A stretch of DNA of 64,000 nt, from NCBI GenBank assembly GCA_963664835.2, contig CAXXUG010000028.1, positions 124,001 through 188,000 on the forward strand, written 5' to 3'. The stretch comes from G963664835 sp963664835. Lineage in GTDB: Bacteria; Chloroflexota; UBA6077; FW602-bin22; JBCLEL01. Positions 1 through 8,123 of the stretch are shown in pieces. Under the pieces are notes generated by a model. That model saw only the letters and a program-made list of their open reading frames with translations. It was not told where the DNA came from and searched no databases. How positions within the stretch are numbered: position 1 is the first letter of the stretch; every line of letters begins with the position of its first letter. Made by a program: the position numbers and the translations under genes.

Positions 1-138
1 TGTTATCCAGGGCCATCGATTCAGGTTTGCGACCGTCGACCTCGGTGCCGGCGCACCTGTTATCAGGCAACAGTTGCTTGACCTTGTTGCCTAGGAAAAT
101 CCTTCGTAGGGGGACGCACCCATGTTGGCCTAGCCAAG

Positions 139-1098
139 TTGTCCCGTTCACGGACGCTTCCGGCTGAGAGTGCTCGCTCCAGATTTGAGATTGGTGACGC
201 ACCCTTGAGCGATAACGAGGCGTCCCCAGCCCAGACCGGCCCCTCGGACCAATTCCTCATCGAAAGCGAATTCCCGATCTCCCTCCGGCGCACCGTGTTC
301 AGCCATGGCTGGGTGTACCTTGAGCCCTGGCGGTGGGACGAGAGCCGGCAGGAGCTATCGCGGCCGGAGCGGGTCGGCTCCTCCTGCCTGCAGATTCGGG
401 TAACCCAGCAGGGACCGCGGGACCTACTGTGTGGCGTGGACGGAGAGCAGCGGACTGGTGAGCATTTCGAATTCGCGAAACGCGCCGTCCGGCGGTGGCT
501 TTCGATCGAGTGGGACCCACGGCCGGCCATCCGTGTCGCCGGCGATATCGATCCCAAGGTTGGGGCGTTCATAGAGTCCGGCGGCGGCCGGTTCCTGCGT
601 TGCAGTACCTTCTACGAGGATTTCGTGAAGACGGTGTGCACGGTTCACGCCGCCTGGTCGGGAACGATGCGAATGGTGTCGTCCCTGGTGAAGGACCTTG
701 GCGCCGGCACATTCCCGACGCCGGTCCAGGTGGTGGAGCACGGTGAAGACCGCCTAAGGAAAGAGCTGCGGCTCGGGTTTCGATCGCGCGTATTGGCCGA
801 GTCCACTCTGCGATTGCTTGACGAGGGCCGAATGGACGAAAAGGGAGACCTGGTCGCCGGCGGGATCGCCTACGAAGATCTGCTGAGCCTGCGGGGAGTG
901 GGTGCATATTCGGCCAGCCATATGATGATGCTCCTGGGCGACTTCAGCCGCGTGCCAGTCGACTCGGAAGTAATCCGCTTTTGCAAGGACCGTTACGGAA
1001 TCGAGTCCAAGGAGGTTGATTCATTCTTCGAGAGGTGGGGACAATACCGCTTCCTGGGCTATAAACTATCAAGAACGTTATCGGACCACGATGAATGA
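139..1098 (+). CDS. HhH-GPD family DNA glycosylase (AlkA/OGG-like)
   Basis: Probable base-excision-repair DNA glycosylase that removes damaged bases. The C-terminal half shows the helix-hairpin-helix signature (LLSLRGVGAYSASHMM), followed about 15 residues later by PVDSEV, whose Asp fits the catalytic Asp of the HhH-GPD superfamily. An upstream segment, STFYEDFVKTVCTVHAAW, resembles the conserved first helix of the fold. The N-terminal part (SLRRTVFSHGWVYLEPWRWD) matches the N-terminal domain of 3-methyladenine glycosylase-like proteins. The 319-residue length assumes a TTG start at 139; another TTG near 205 is equally possible, and both keep the whole domain. The gene stands alone, about 60 bp upstream of the PhyH array. 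Family is clear; substrate specificity cannot be read from sequence. Confidence 0.8.
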   Translation: MSRSRTLPAESARSRFEIGDAPLSDNEASPAQTGPSDQFLIESEFPISLRRTVFSHGWVYLEPWRWDESRQELSRPERVGSSCLQIRVTQQGPRDLLCGVDGEQRTGEHFEFAKRAVRRWLSIEWDPRPAIRVAGDIDPKVGAFIESGGGRFLRCSTFYEDFVKTVCTVHAAWSGTMRMVSSLVKDLGAGTFPTPVQVVEHGEDRLRKELRLGFRSRVLAESTLRLLDEGRMDEKGDLVAGGIAYEDLLSLRGVGAYSASHMMMLLGDFSRVPVDSEVIRFCKDRYGIESKEVDSFFERWGQYRFLGYKLSRTLSDHDE

Positions 1099-1158
1099 GT
1101 GGCGCCGTTCGTGGACCTACTAAGGTTTGACGACTTCTAGGGACGATTGGGGGACTAA

Positions 1159-1977
1159 ATGAGACTGACCGAACAGCAAATCAACCACTTTCGCACCTTT
1201 GGGTTCATAGTCTTCCGGCAGTTCTTTACGCCGGAAGAGTGGAAGACCTATTGTCACGAGTTCGACCTGGGACTGGATGCGTTGATCCCTAGCCACAAGC
1301 ACGATGGCAAGGCGCGGTTTCAGGCTAACCTGATGGACGCGAACACGCCGTTCATCACCGCGCTGAACGATGACCCCCGGTTCTGGGAGACGGCCGAGCA
1401 GCTGCTGGGCAAAGAGGTATTGGGTATTGGCGGAGACAGCAACTACTACGTCGGTGACACGGCCTGGCATCCCGACAATAGCGACCTGCTACAGGATTCC
1501 GTCAAATTCACAATCTACCTCGAACCGCTCAATGCGGCCAACGGTGCGCTCCGGGTTATTCCCGGCTCGCATCGTGAGCCATTGCACAGCGCAATACGCG
1601 GAGGTACCAGCCAGGGAAGCTCCAGCGCCGGTAGCGGCGTCGGACCGAATTTCGGAGTCCGGCCGGATCAGGTGCCGGCATATGCGTTTGTGTCAGAACC
1701 GGGTGATGTCCTCGCTTTCCATACCGGGACTTGGCACGGTGCCTTCGGCGGGAACACAAAGCGTCGCATGGGTACGATTCAATACTACGAGGATCCGCAA
1801 ACGGAGGACTCATTTAACGAGATACGAAGGGTATTACGCCGGATTCACGAGAGAGAGATTCAGATGCACGGTCGACCGTGGTTTCCGGAATACTGGCGAA
1901 CGGTAGACAATCCTCGTCACAAGGCATGGGTACGGCGATTAGACGAGATTGCGGCGCTCGACGAGGTCCACGGCTAG
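1159..1977 (+). CDS. PhyH-family Fe(II)/2-oxoglutarate dioxygenase, tandem copy 1
   Basis: Phytanoyl-CoA dioxygenase (PhyH)-family oxygenase of 272 residues, expected to hydroxylate a small organic substrate using Fe(II), 2-oxoglutarate and O2. The first half of the metal facial triad is visible as WHPD (His104, Asp106), and the distal His as HTGTWHGAFGG (about His193), followed by basic residues (TKRRMG) suited to bind the 2-oxoglutarate carboxylate. The gene starts with ATG after a GGGGGA-type ribosome site. It is the first of three head-to-tail paralogs separated by about 82-83 bp, with the same N-terminal sequence MRLTEQQIN. The substrate is unknown; PhyH proteins act on substrates ranging from phytanoyl-CoA to ectoine and phosphonates. 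Confidence 0.9.
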   Translation: MRLTEQQINHFRTFGFIVFRQFFTPEEWKTYCHEFDLGLDALIPSHKHDGKARFQANLMDANTPFITALNDDPRFWETAEQLLGKEVLGIGGDSNYYVGDTAWHPDNSDLLQDSVKFTIYLEPLNAANGALRVIPGSHREPLHSAIRGGTSQGSSSAGSGVGPNFGVRPDQVPAYAFVSEPGDVLAFHTGTWHGAFGGNTKRRMGTIQYYEDPQTEDSFNEIRRVLRRIHEREIQMHGRPWFPEYWRTVDNPRHKAWVRRLDEIAALDEVHG

Positions 1978-2059
1978 CCTGATCGGGGTTGCGACAACCG
2001 GGGGTAGCTGGCAGTCTCTTCCACTTTGACTCTGGTCTTGGAATATTAGGGAGGGCCTA

Positions 2060-2878
2060 ATGAGACTCACAGAACAGCAGATCAACCACTTTCGCGCCTT
2101 TGGGTTCATAGTCTTCCGGCAGTTCTTCGGGCCGGAAGAATGGAAGACGTATTGTCACGAGTTCGACCTGGGATTGGATGCGCAGATCCCCGGCCACAGG
2201 CACGACGGCAAGGTCCGGTTTCAGGCCAACCTGATGGACGCCAACACTCCGTTCATTACCTCGCTCAACGATGACCCAAGGTTCTGGGAGACAGCCGAGC
2301 AGTTGCTCGGGAAAGAGGTATTGGGTGTGGGCGGAGACAGCAACTACTACGTCGGTGACACGGCCTGGCATCCCGACAACAACGGACTGCGACAAGATTC
2401 CGTCAAATTCACAATCTACCTCGAACTGCTCAATGCGAACAACGGTGCGCTCCGAGTGATTCCCTGCTCTCATCGAGAGCCATTGCATAGCGCAATACGC
2501 GAAGGCGTCCGGCAGGGAAGCTCCAGCGCAGGAAGCGGCGTCGGGCCGAATTTCGGAGTCCGGCCCGATCAGGTGCCGGCCTATGCATTTGTGTCAGAAC
2601 CGCGCGATGTCCTCGCGTTCCATACCGGAATCTGGCACGGGGCCTTCGGCGGGAACACAAAGCGGCGCATGGGCACAATCCAATACTACGAGAATCCGCA
2701 AACGGTGGAGTCATTCGAAGAGATACGCCGAGTGCTGCGCCACACTCACAATTACGAGATGGAGAGGAATGGGCGCCCGTGGTTTCCGGAATATTGGCGA
2801 TCGTTAGACAACCCTCGCCACAAGGCGTGGGTCCGGCGAGTGGATGAAATCATGGCGCTTGATGAGGTACACGGCTAG
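2060..2878 (+). CDS. PhyH-family Fe(II)/2-oxoglutarate dioxygenase, tandem copy 2
   Basis: Second tandem PhyH paralog, also exactly 272 residues. Iron-ligand motif WHPD and the distal WHGAFGGNTKRR segment are intact, so it should be catalytically competent. It is closest to copy 1: both share the insert GSSSAGSGVGPNFGVRPDQ in the middle of the protein, with scattered substitutions elsewhere (for example TAWHPDNNG against TAWHPDNSD). The upstream ribosome site GGGAGGG and 5' flank resemble those before copy 3, indicating that the duplication unit includes the leader. Same strand and short spacing suggest co-transcription with copies 1 and 3. Substrate unknown. Confidence 0.9.
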   Translation: MRLTEQQINHFRAFGFIVFRQFFGPEEWKTYCHEFDLGLDAQIPGHRHDGKVRFQANLMDANTPFITSLNDDPRFWETAEQLLGKEVLGVGGDSNYYVGDTAWHPDNNGLRQDSVKFTIYLELLNANNGALRVIPCSHREPLHSAIREGVRQGSSSAGSGVGPNFGVRPDQVPAYAFVSEPRDVLAFHTGIWHGAFGGNTKRRMGTIQYYENPQTVESFEEIRRVLRHTHNYEMERNGRPWFPEYWRSLDNPRHKAWVRRVDEIMALDEVHG

Positions 2879-2961
2879 CCCTGCCGGGCGCGCCTACAAG
2901 GGATAGCTGATGGTTTCTTCCACTTCAACTTTCGTCGTGAATTGTTACTAGGGAGGGCCGA

Positions 2962-3780
2962 ATGCGCCTCACCGAGCAGCAGATAAACTATTTTCGCACC
3001 TTCGGATTCCTGGTCTTCCGGCAGATCTTTTCGCCGGACGAGTGGAAGACCTATTGTCGCGAGTTCGACCTGGGTTTGGACGCCCTGATTCCCGGTCGCA
3101 AGCACGACGGTAAGGCTCGATTTCAGGCCACCCTGTTGGACGCCAACACGCCGTTCATCACCTCGCTGAACGATGACCCCCGCTTCTGGGAGACGGCCGA
3201 GCAGTTGCTTGGCAAAGAGGTATTGGGCGTTGGCGGAGACAGCAACTACTACGTCGGCGACACGGAATGGCACCCCGACAATCAGTGGCTGCGGCAGGAT
3301 TCGGTCAAGTTCACGATCTACCTGGAGCCGCTCAATGCGCGAAACGGAGCGCTCCGGGTGATTCCCGGCTCGCATCGAGAGCCGTTGCACAGCGCGATCG
3401 CCGGCGGCTCAATGCGGGAATACGTCGACGCACCGCATGACGTCGGATCGATATTCGGAGTCCGGCCCGACAAGGTACCGTGCTATGTCTTTGAGTCGGA
3501 ACCAGGGGACGTCCTGGCTTTCCATACCGGAATCTGGCACGCTGCGTTTGGTGGCAATACGAAGCGTCGCATGGGTACGATCCAGTACTACGAGGACCCT
3601 CAAACAGAGGAATCGTTCCGGGCGGTCCAGAGCGTGTTGCGTGGGATTGACCGGCGAGAGGTTGAAGTTCATGGTCGCCCTTGGTTTCCGGAGTATTGGC
3701 GTTCGATCGAAAACCCTCGACACCAGGCGTGGGTCCGGCGCATGGATGAAATCGCGGCGACCGATGGGCCGAGCGGCTAG
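2962..3780 (+). CDS. PhyH-family Fe(II)/2-oxoglutarate dioxygenase, tandem copy 3
   Basis: Third tandem PhyH paralog, 272 residues, with intact WHPD and WHAAFGGNTKRR metal and cosubstrate motifs. It differs from copies 1 and 2 mainly between residues 145 and 170, where the Ser/Gly-rich insert is replaced by GGSMREYVDAPHDVGSIFGVRPDK. That loop precedes the second half of the jelly-roll and could alter substrate choice. It starts with ATG after a GGGAGGG ribosome site. The C-terminus ends ATDGPSG rather than ALDEVHG as in the other two. It is the last gene before a repeat-rich gap of about 650 bp. Confidence 0.9.
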   Translation: MRLTEQQINYFRTFGFLVFRQIFSPDEWKTYCREFDLGLDALIPGRKHDGKARFQATLLDANTPFITSLNDDPRFWETAEQLLGKEVLGVGGDSNYYVGDTEWHPDNQWLRQDSVKFTIYLEPLNARNGALRVIPGSHREPLHSAIAGGSMREYVDAPHDVGSIFGVRPDKVPCYVFESEPGDVLAFHTGIWHAAFGGNTKRRMGTIQYYEDPQTEESFRAVQSVLRGIDRREVEVHGRPWFPEYWRSIENPRHQAWVRRMDEIAATDGPSG

Positions 3781-4427
3781 AACAGACCAGGATTTTTTTA
3801 ACAACTGTGGTTGCCCAAAGGTTGGTGGTGGTCTTTCCTTCCCCCCATACCTCTGGGTTCCGGCCATCGCCGGAGTGGCGATTGGGAGCGCCGGGTCGCA
3901 GAAAGTGATTTCGAGAGTCGTTGCGGGAGTCTATCCCTGATCCGAGTCTGGGATATGCTTTGATAGTAATCGCTCATGCCGTCAGGGGCCGGCACATCAA
4001 GACATGAAAACCTGGAGTTGCGATTTTAAGCGGCGGATTCGCACGGGGGATTCTGCCATACCCAGCCCCATCCCCAGCGGGGGACAAGCCCCCGCGCTAC
4101 ATTTCCCATCCCCGCCCCTCCCAAACTGGATTCCAGCTCTCGCTGGAATGACCAATCGAGAGGCCGGGAACGAGTCGCAGCTAAGGGGAGTTGGCAGGTG
4201 AAACCAATTTCGTGCTGACGGTATGCGGTTCGCGGTCTATCGAAATGGCCTTGGCGGGTTAATTGTTTCGACCAACTGCTTGTCGGCCTAGGAAAACACT
4301 CTAGAAGTCCTAAAGTCTAGAGAACAAAAGGGCTCACAGCTCAGTCGGGATGGCGCTGACAGACGAACAATTGGGAAACGCAACTTCCTCCAGGCGAAGT
4401 GAGGACGTACTGCCAGGGTGCTAACGG
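3781..4427. other. Intergenic region with dispersed repeat copies
   Basis: No convincing gene in this 647-bp gap. It holds a copy of the dispersed repeat family (about 3968-4013), followed by a block (about 4070-4150) rich in C/G runs and ending in a small inverted repeat (GGATTCCAGC..GCTGGAAT). The same composite arrangement occurs again near 56767-56945, so the gap is largely repeat-derived. Short open frames here have no family features. Confidence 0.6.
3968..4013 (+). repeat. Dispersed repeat family B, copy 1
   Basis: Begins with ATCGCTCATGCCGTCAGGGG and ends near ATGAAAACCTGG. Similar blocks occur at about 56768-56816 in the same orientation, and in inverted orientation at about 33237-33285 and 61602-61654. 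The shared pattern is a CGCTCATNCCGG-type start, GCCGGCA in the middle, and ATGA(G/A)AA at the end. Confidence 0.6.
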
Positions 4428-6293
4428 TTACCAGCGGACCAACGGTTTTGCCGCGAAACGGGTCACCGTTTTCATCGGAGCCGGCCCAGATTTTTTCAGG
4501 TGGTCCCGCAGATACAGCGGATAGCTCGTTGGAGATTCCTCCCTCGGCGAGATGTCAACCAGCGTGTTTCCCCGGAACGTGCACTTGTAGACCGTCTCCA
4601 AGCGCCAGGCCCTTGCCAGTGCGGTGTAGCTAATCGTCTCCTCGACGACCGGAAATTGCATCGTGATTACATCGCCCGGTTTCAGAGCGTCGAAGACCGC
4701 GAAGTTGCCCACCCAATACGGATCTCTGGGTTGGCCGGCAACCTGGAACCGCAGTGTGCGCCGATCAATCCACGACGAGACTCGGACTGATATCCGCCGT
4801 GCAGTCTTGTTCCTGATCTCGACCTTACCCTCGTAGGGAAGGTGGCTGTCGATGTCCAGCCAGGGCGAAGCGCGATTCAGGAGCAGGTTCACCTGGGCGT
4901 TCTCTCCATCCTGGCAGCGAACGATACCCTCCCAGGCATAGTACAGACCCTGTGTCCCGTTTCCCGTGCAGCAGTTCATCACCCATGGGCGCTCGACGGC
5001 GGTGATGCCGGCCCAGCCGGCGTAGGTTCCCAGCGTGCGCTCGATGACATTTTCATCGCACACCTGGCCGGGATAGGTCGGCTCGAATCCCTGACCTCGT
5101 ATGTCCCAGGGACGGGGAGGCCCCGCGTCGGAAACCCTTTGGAGCAGCTCGGCGTCGCTGAATTGGGCCTCGACTAGGTGGTTGCGCGTTACGCAGTCGA
5201 CGTCATCCCAGTAGTCGCCAACGCCGGCATCGCTCAGCCTGATGGCGAGCGCGACCCAGTCTCCCAGGTAGCATCCCTCGCACCCTCCGATGTCTCCGGC
5301 GAAATGCTTCGGTCCGCCGGTGGGCGCCCACCCTATCCTCGGGATCGCGAACATGCGGGAGTACTCGTAGCTGCGCCGGACGAACTCCTTGATCCTCTCG
5401 TCGTTCACTACGATGGCGTATTCGAGGATTCCACGCAGGGGTATCGCCCGGGCATGGAAATGGGAATCGAAGTGGCCCTGCTCTCCGCCGGCGACCAGGA
5501 CCGGGTCCGGGTCTCCTTGCCAGAATCGAGGCTTCATGATGAAATTCGTAAGCTTGCGGGCCAGTTCCAGCGCTTGCTCGTCTCCGCTCACCGCGTACCA
5601 GCGGGCCAAGCCCTGGGTCTGGTGTCCCTGGTAGGTGGTCACGGCGCCTTCGCCGCCCTCGTGCTCGTCGAGCGGCTCTCTAGTGTCCCGCCATCCGGAC
5701 TTGGGGTAGTTGAATGCCTCGCCGGCTCCGCCGTCCGGGTAGTAGGCGTAGTCGTCCTTGTGTATCGCGATCGCGTCCAGTCCCCGGACCAGCGCCCGAA
5801 TCCGGCCGTCCCAGGCCGGATCGCCGTCGCGCTCGCGCCAGGTCACCATCGCGCGCAGCATCCGGCCGTTGCCGGCGACGTTTGCCATGTCCTCGGTCGA
5901 TTGCTCGTAACCGTGGTGTCCCATCGTGTGCCAGGGCCGCTTGTCGCTGTAGGAAGCGTAGTACAGACCGTCGTCGCCGGACAGCCGGCCCACCAGCATG
6001 TTCATCAGCCCGTTCTCTGCCTCCAGGTGCAGGTCGCTGCCGGAGGCGGCCCGCATCAGCGGGAACGACTCGGCGAACTTGGGCTCGTTTGTCGGATCGA
6101 AGGCCCAGTGGTACATGTAGGCCGGCTGCACGCAGTACCGGACCCAGAAGTAGACCTCGTAGTCCAACGCCGGATCGAGGCAGCCGCCCAGGCCATTCAG
6201 GGCTAGCCGGGCGCGATCGGCCAGATCTAGGGTGTCAGGGATTGTCGCCTGGTAGTGTTCGCCTTCGATCTTCGGCTTGCCGATTAGTGCCAT
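4428..6293 (-). CDS. GH127-like (beta-L-arabinofuranosidase-type) protein
   Basis: Predicted (alpha/alpha)6-barrel glycoside hydrolase or related carbohydrate-active protein, 621 residues from the ATG at 6293. That ATG follows AAGGAG by seven bases, so I prefer it over an upstream in-frame start at 6314. The central-to-C-terminal MNCCTGNGTQGLYYAWEG resembles the CC motif carrying the catalytic Cys of GH127 beta-L-arabinofuranosidases, and the C-terminal third is beta-rich as in that family. No signal peptide is visible, so it is probably cytoplasmic. It sits downstream of an aldo/keto reductase and a second GH127-related gene on the same strand, suggesting sugar or uronate processing. Its 5' end and promoter are duplicated at 7874-8122. 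The exact substrate is not predictable. Confidence 0.65.
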   Translation of the reverse strand: MALIGKPKIEGEHYQATIPDTLDLADRARLALNGLGGCLDPALDYEVYFWVRYCVQPAYMYHWAFDPTNEPKFAESFPLMRAASGSDLHLEAENGLMNMLVGRLSGDDGLYYASYSDKRPWHTMGHHGYEQSTEDMANVAGNGRMLRAMVTWRERDGDPAWDGRIRALVRGLDAIAIHKDDYAYYPDGGAGEAFNYPKSGWRDTREPLDEHEGGEGAVTTYQGHQTQGLARWYAVSGDEQALELARKLTNFIMKPRFWQGDPDPVLVAGGEQGHFDSHFHARAIPLRGILEYAIVVNDERIKEFVRRSYEYSRMFAIPRIGWAPTGGPKHFAGDIGGCEGCYLGDWVALAIRLSDAGVGDYWDDVDCVTRNHLVEAQFSDAELLQRVSDAGPPRPWDIRGQGFEPTYPGQVCDENVIERTLGTYAGWAGITAVERPWVMNCCTGNGTQGLYYAWEGIVRCQDGENAQVNLLLNRASPWLDIDSHLPYEGKVEIRNKTARRISVRVSSWIDRRTLRFQVAGQPRDPYWVGNFAVFDALKPGDVITMQFPVVEETISYTALARAWRLETVYKCTFRGNTLVDISPREESPTSYPLYLRDHLKKSGPAPMKTVTRFAAKPLVRW

Positions 6294-6430
6294 TTGTTTG
6301 CTCCTTGCAGTCAAACCGCGTTCGGATCACGCCTGACCGACATTATATAGAAGAGGCCGGCGATTCCCGGCCGGCGGAACTGTTACCCAGGTGCCCGGAG
6401 GAACGGTGAGGCTGATACTCCCATCCGAAG
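6183..6430. repeat. Duplicated GH127 start/promoter segment, copy 1
   Basis: This stretch covers the first roughly 37 codons of the GH127-like gene plus its upstream region. It is repeated in direct orientation, with scattered substitutions, at 7874-8122. Weak similarity continues beyond 6430 into a remnant resembling the end of the aldo/keto reductase (GGAGGAACGGT against AGAGGAACGGC). Confidence 0.85.
6342..6370 (-). promoter_or_regulatory. Candidate promoter of the GH127-like gene
   Basis: On the minus strand a perfect TATAAT lies at 6347-6342, about 50 bp upstream of the ATG. The -35 region is not convincing. The same TATATAATG element is conserved in the second copy of the duplicated segment near 8034-8040. 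Confidence 0.4.
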
Positions 6431-6475
6431 CCTGGAGGAACGGTCCCCGATGAAGCGGCATTTACAAGGTCGTCC

Positions 6476-7801
6476 CTAGGGCGAGTCCTCTTGGGTGGAT
6501 GCCAACTCGTTGGATCTGAAGGCGAGGCACTGGAAATAGTCGTCGACTCGTCTGTACTCCGAATCATCCGAGTCCATGAAGTCTCGCAATCTTCGGATCA
6601 CTGCGTCCTCGACTTCGGGTACTGACATTTCGACAAGCTCTTCGTTGGAGAGGATCTCCTCGCGATAGACTCTTTCATAGCCATAGCCCGCGTCCTTGAC
6701 GGAGTACTCGTCTATCTTCTGCCTATTGATCGGCGTCTTCTCCATGAAACCCTTTAGCCGATCCACGAAGGACCGCTCCCTGCCGCTTTTACTATAGAAA
6801 ACAAAACTCACTCTTACATTGCGATGTGTGAATGCCATGGACCAGGAAAGGGAGCCACGATGGCCGCCCATTCTCAGCGCGGCGTCACGCAAAGTCGCAT
6901 CGGTCCAACCCAGCCAGTAAACGGTCTGCTGGCCGTTGTCGGAAGGCGTTGGCGTACAGCCCCGGTCTTTCAAAAACTCTGCCGTCCGAACCCGCAGTTG
7001 CTTCGGATCGAGTCTGGACTCCCTCACCAGTTTGGCGAGCGAGTCGCAGTACTCTGTCCGGTCTGCCGAGACCATCCTGCGGACGCCATCGTCGCCGTCC
7101 TTCTCCAGAGCCCGTCGCATCTCCTTCAGGATTGAGCGATGGTCGTCGAGAAGCGACTTGAAGCCCTCGCCGCCCGCGGGACGAAACCACCTCTCGACCA
7201 ATTCGAGGTACTGCCGGATGAAGGCTTGTACGCTCGGAGAAGGAAACTCCCCAGCCCTAAGGACTGAATCGATGGCTTCGTGGACGGAGTCCCAACCGAC
7301 ATGGGCGATGCCCGGGAAGTTCACTTTTCCGTCTGGCGAGGTGGTCAACAGGACGCTTCTCACCGTGTGGTTCTCGTGTCTTCTTCGCAGCTTCCGTTCG
7401 TAGCCCACGACTTGGTCAAGATGGTCGGAAGACGCCGATTCTGTCTTGTTCTCGATGGCGATCAAACACCGCTCTTTCTTGAAGCGGATCGTGATGTCTA
7501 CGTAGTCCAGTTCTCTACAGACATCGACATTCGCCGCCTCGAAGCTGGTTTCGGGAAGACGCTCCACATCCGCTGCCGCGAGCCGTCCATTGACGTGGGT
7601 AACGAACCATTTCAGGAGCTGTGAGCCAATACCGTGGGTGTCGGCGGGCCGGAGCAGCCACGCCAACACGTTGCTGTGGCGTATTTCGTAGTCCGCGTAC
7701 CTTAGAACATCGAACGTGTTGAATTCCCCTGGCTGTACAAGATCACGGTGGTATGCCTGGAACCCGGGGTCGTCGATCAGGTTCCGCAGGTCAGCTTCCA
7801 A
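6476..7801 (-). CDS. PD-(D/E)XK superfamily nuclease (PF14281-like), probable defence or accessory gene
   Basis: A 441-residue protein. The N-terminal EIRHSNVLAWLLRPADTHGIG matches the EhsniLawLL..HG signature of the PD-(D/E)XK nuclease family often annotated PDDEXK_4. It is followed by the nuclease core: DYVDITIRF, then LIAIENKTES (the Asp ... Glu-X-Lys catalytic pattern, about residues 100-120), and an HLDQVVGYE helix. The remaining 250 residues show no domain I recognise. The family is common in defence islands and near restriction or toxin genes, but its function is poorly known. Here it stands alone between two copies of the GH127 start/promoter segment, which suggests insertion into, or replacement of, part of a duplicated sugar cluster. 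No partner methylase is seen. Confidence 0.7.
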   Translation of the reverse strand: MEADLRNLIDDPGFQAYHRDLVQPGEFNTFDVLRYADYEIRHSNVLAWLLRPADTHGIGSQLLKWFVTHVNGRLAAADVERLPETSFEAANVDVCRELDYVDITIRFKKERCLIAIENKTESASSDHLDQVVGYERKLRRRHENHTVRSVLLTTSPDGKVNFPGIAHVGWDSVHEAIDSVLRAGEFPSPSVQAFIRQYLELVERWFRPAGGEGFKSLLDDHRSILKEMRRALEKDGDDGVRRMVSADRTEYCDSLAKLVRESRLDPKQLRVRTAEFLKDRGCTPTPSDNGQQTVYWLGWTDATLRDAALRMGGHRGSLSWSMAFTHRNVRVSFVFYSKSGRERSFVDRLKGFMEKTPINRQKIDEYSVKDAGYGYERVYREEILSNEELVEMSVPEVEDAVIRRLRDFMDSDDSEYRRVDDYFQCLAFRSNELASTQEDSP

Positions 7802-7865
7802 GCGTTCGCCTCCCTTCGAGTGGAGTGGGGCAAGTAGCGTCTTTCGATACAGATAATCGGACGCT

Positions 7866-7984
7866 CAGCGTGAGCCGCCCAGGCCGTTCAGGGCCAGCCG
7901 GGCGCGGTCGGCCAGATCCAACGTGTCGGGGATTGTCGCCTGGTAGTGTTCGCCTTCGATCTTCGGCTTGCACACTAGTGCCAA
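7866..7984 (-). pseudogene. Truncated 5' remnant of a second GH127-like gene
   Basis: Reading the minus strand from about 7982 gives LALVCKPKIEGEHYQATIPD and onward to LALNGLGG, nearly identical to the start of the intact GH127-like protein. It then ends in a stop codon shortly after the homology stops. The original ATG has become TTG through a small insertion. It is a gene fragment of about 37 codons and is not expected to be functional. Confidence 0.8.
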
Positions 7985-8122
7985 TCGTTTGCTCCTTGCA
8001 GTCAACCCGTGTTCGGGACTCGCGTGTCCGCCATTATATAGAAGAGGCCGGCGATCTCCCCGCCGGCGAAACTGTTACCCAGGTGCCCGGAGGAACGGTG
8101 AGGCTGACACTCCCATCCGGAC
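7874..8122. repeat. Duplicated GH127 start/promoter segment, copy 2
   Basis: Direct repeat of 6183-6430, including the TATATAATG promoter element and the AAGGAG ribosome site. The similarity begins abruptly at GCCGCCCAGGCC and runs to the 3' end of the aldo/keto reductase gene. Confidence 0.85.
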
Positions 8123-8123
8123 C

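Noticed and set aside
1159..3780. Tandem PhyH array as possible CRISPR- or integron-like repeat array
   Set aside because: The repeating unit is the gene itself with its leader; there are no short direct repeats with unique spacers or attC-like sites.
4330..4400. tRNA-like text (CAGCTCAGTCGGGA)
   Set aside because: No matching acceptor, anticodon or T arms could be folded by eye.
5178..6206. Plus-strand 342-codon open frame opposite the GH127-like gene
   Set aside because: Low-complexity Val/Gly/Arg-rich translation, antisense to a gene with clear family motifs, typical of high-GC shadow frames.
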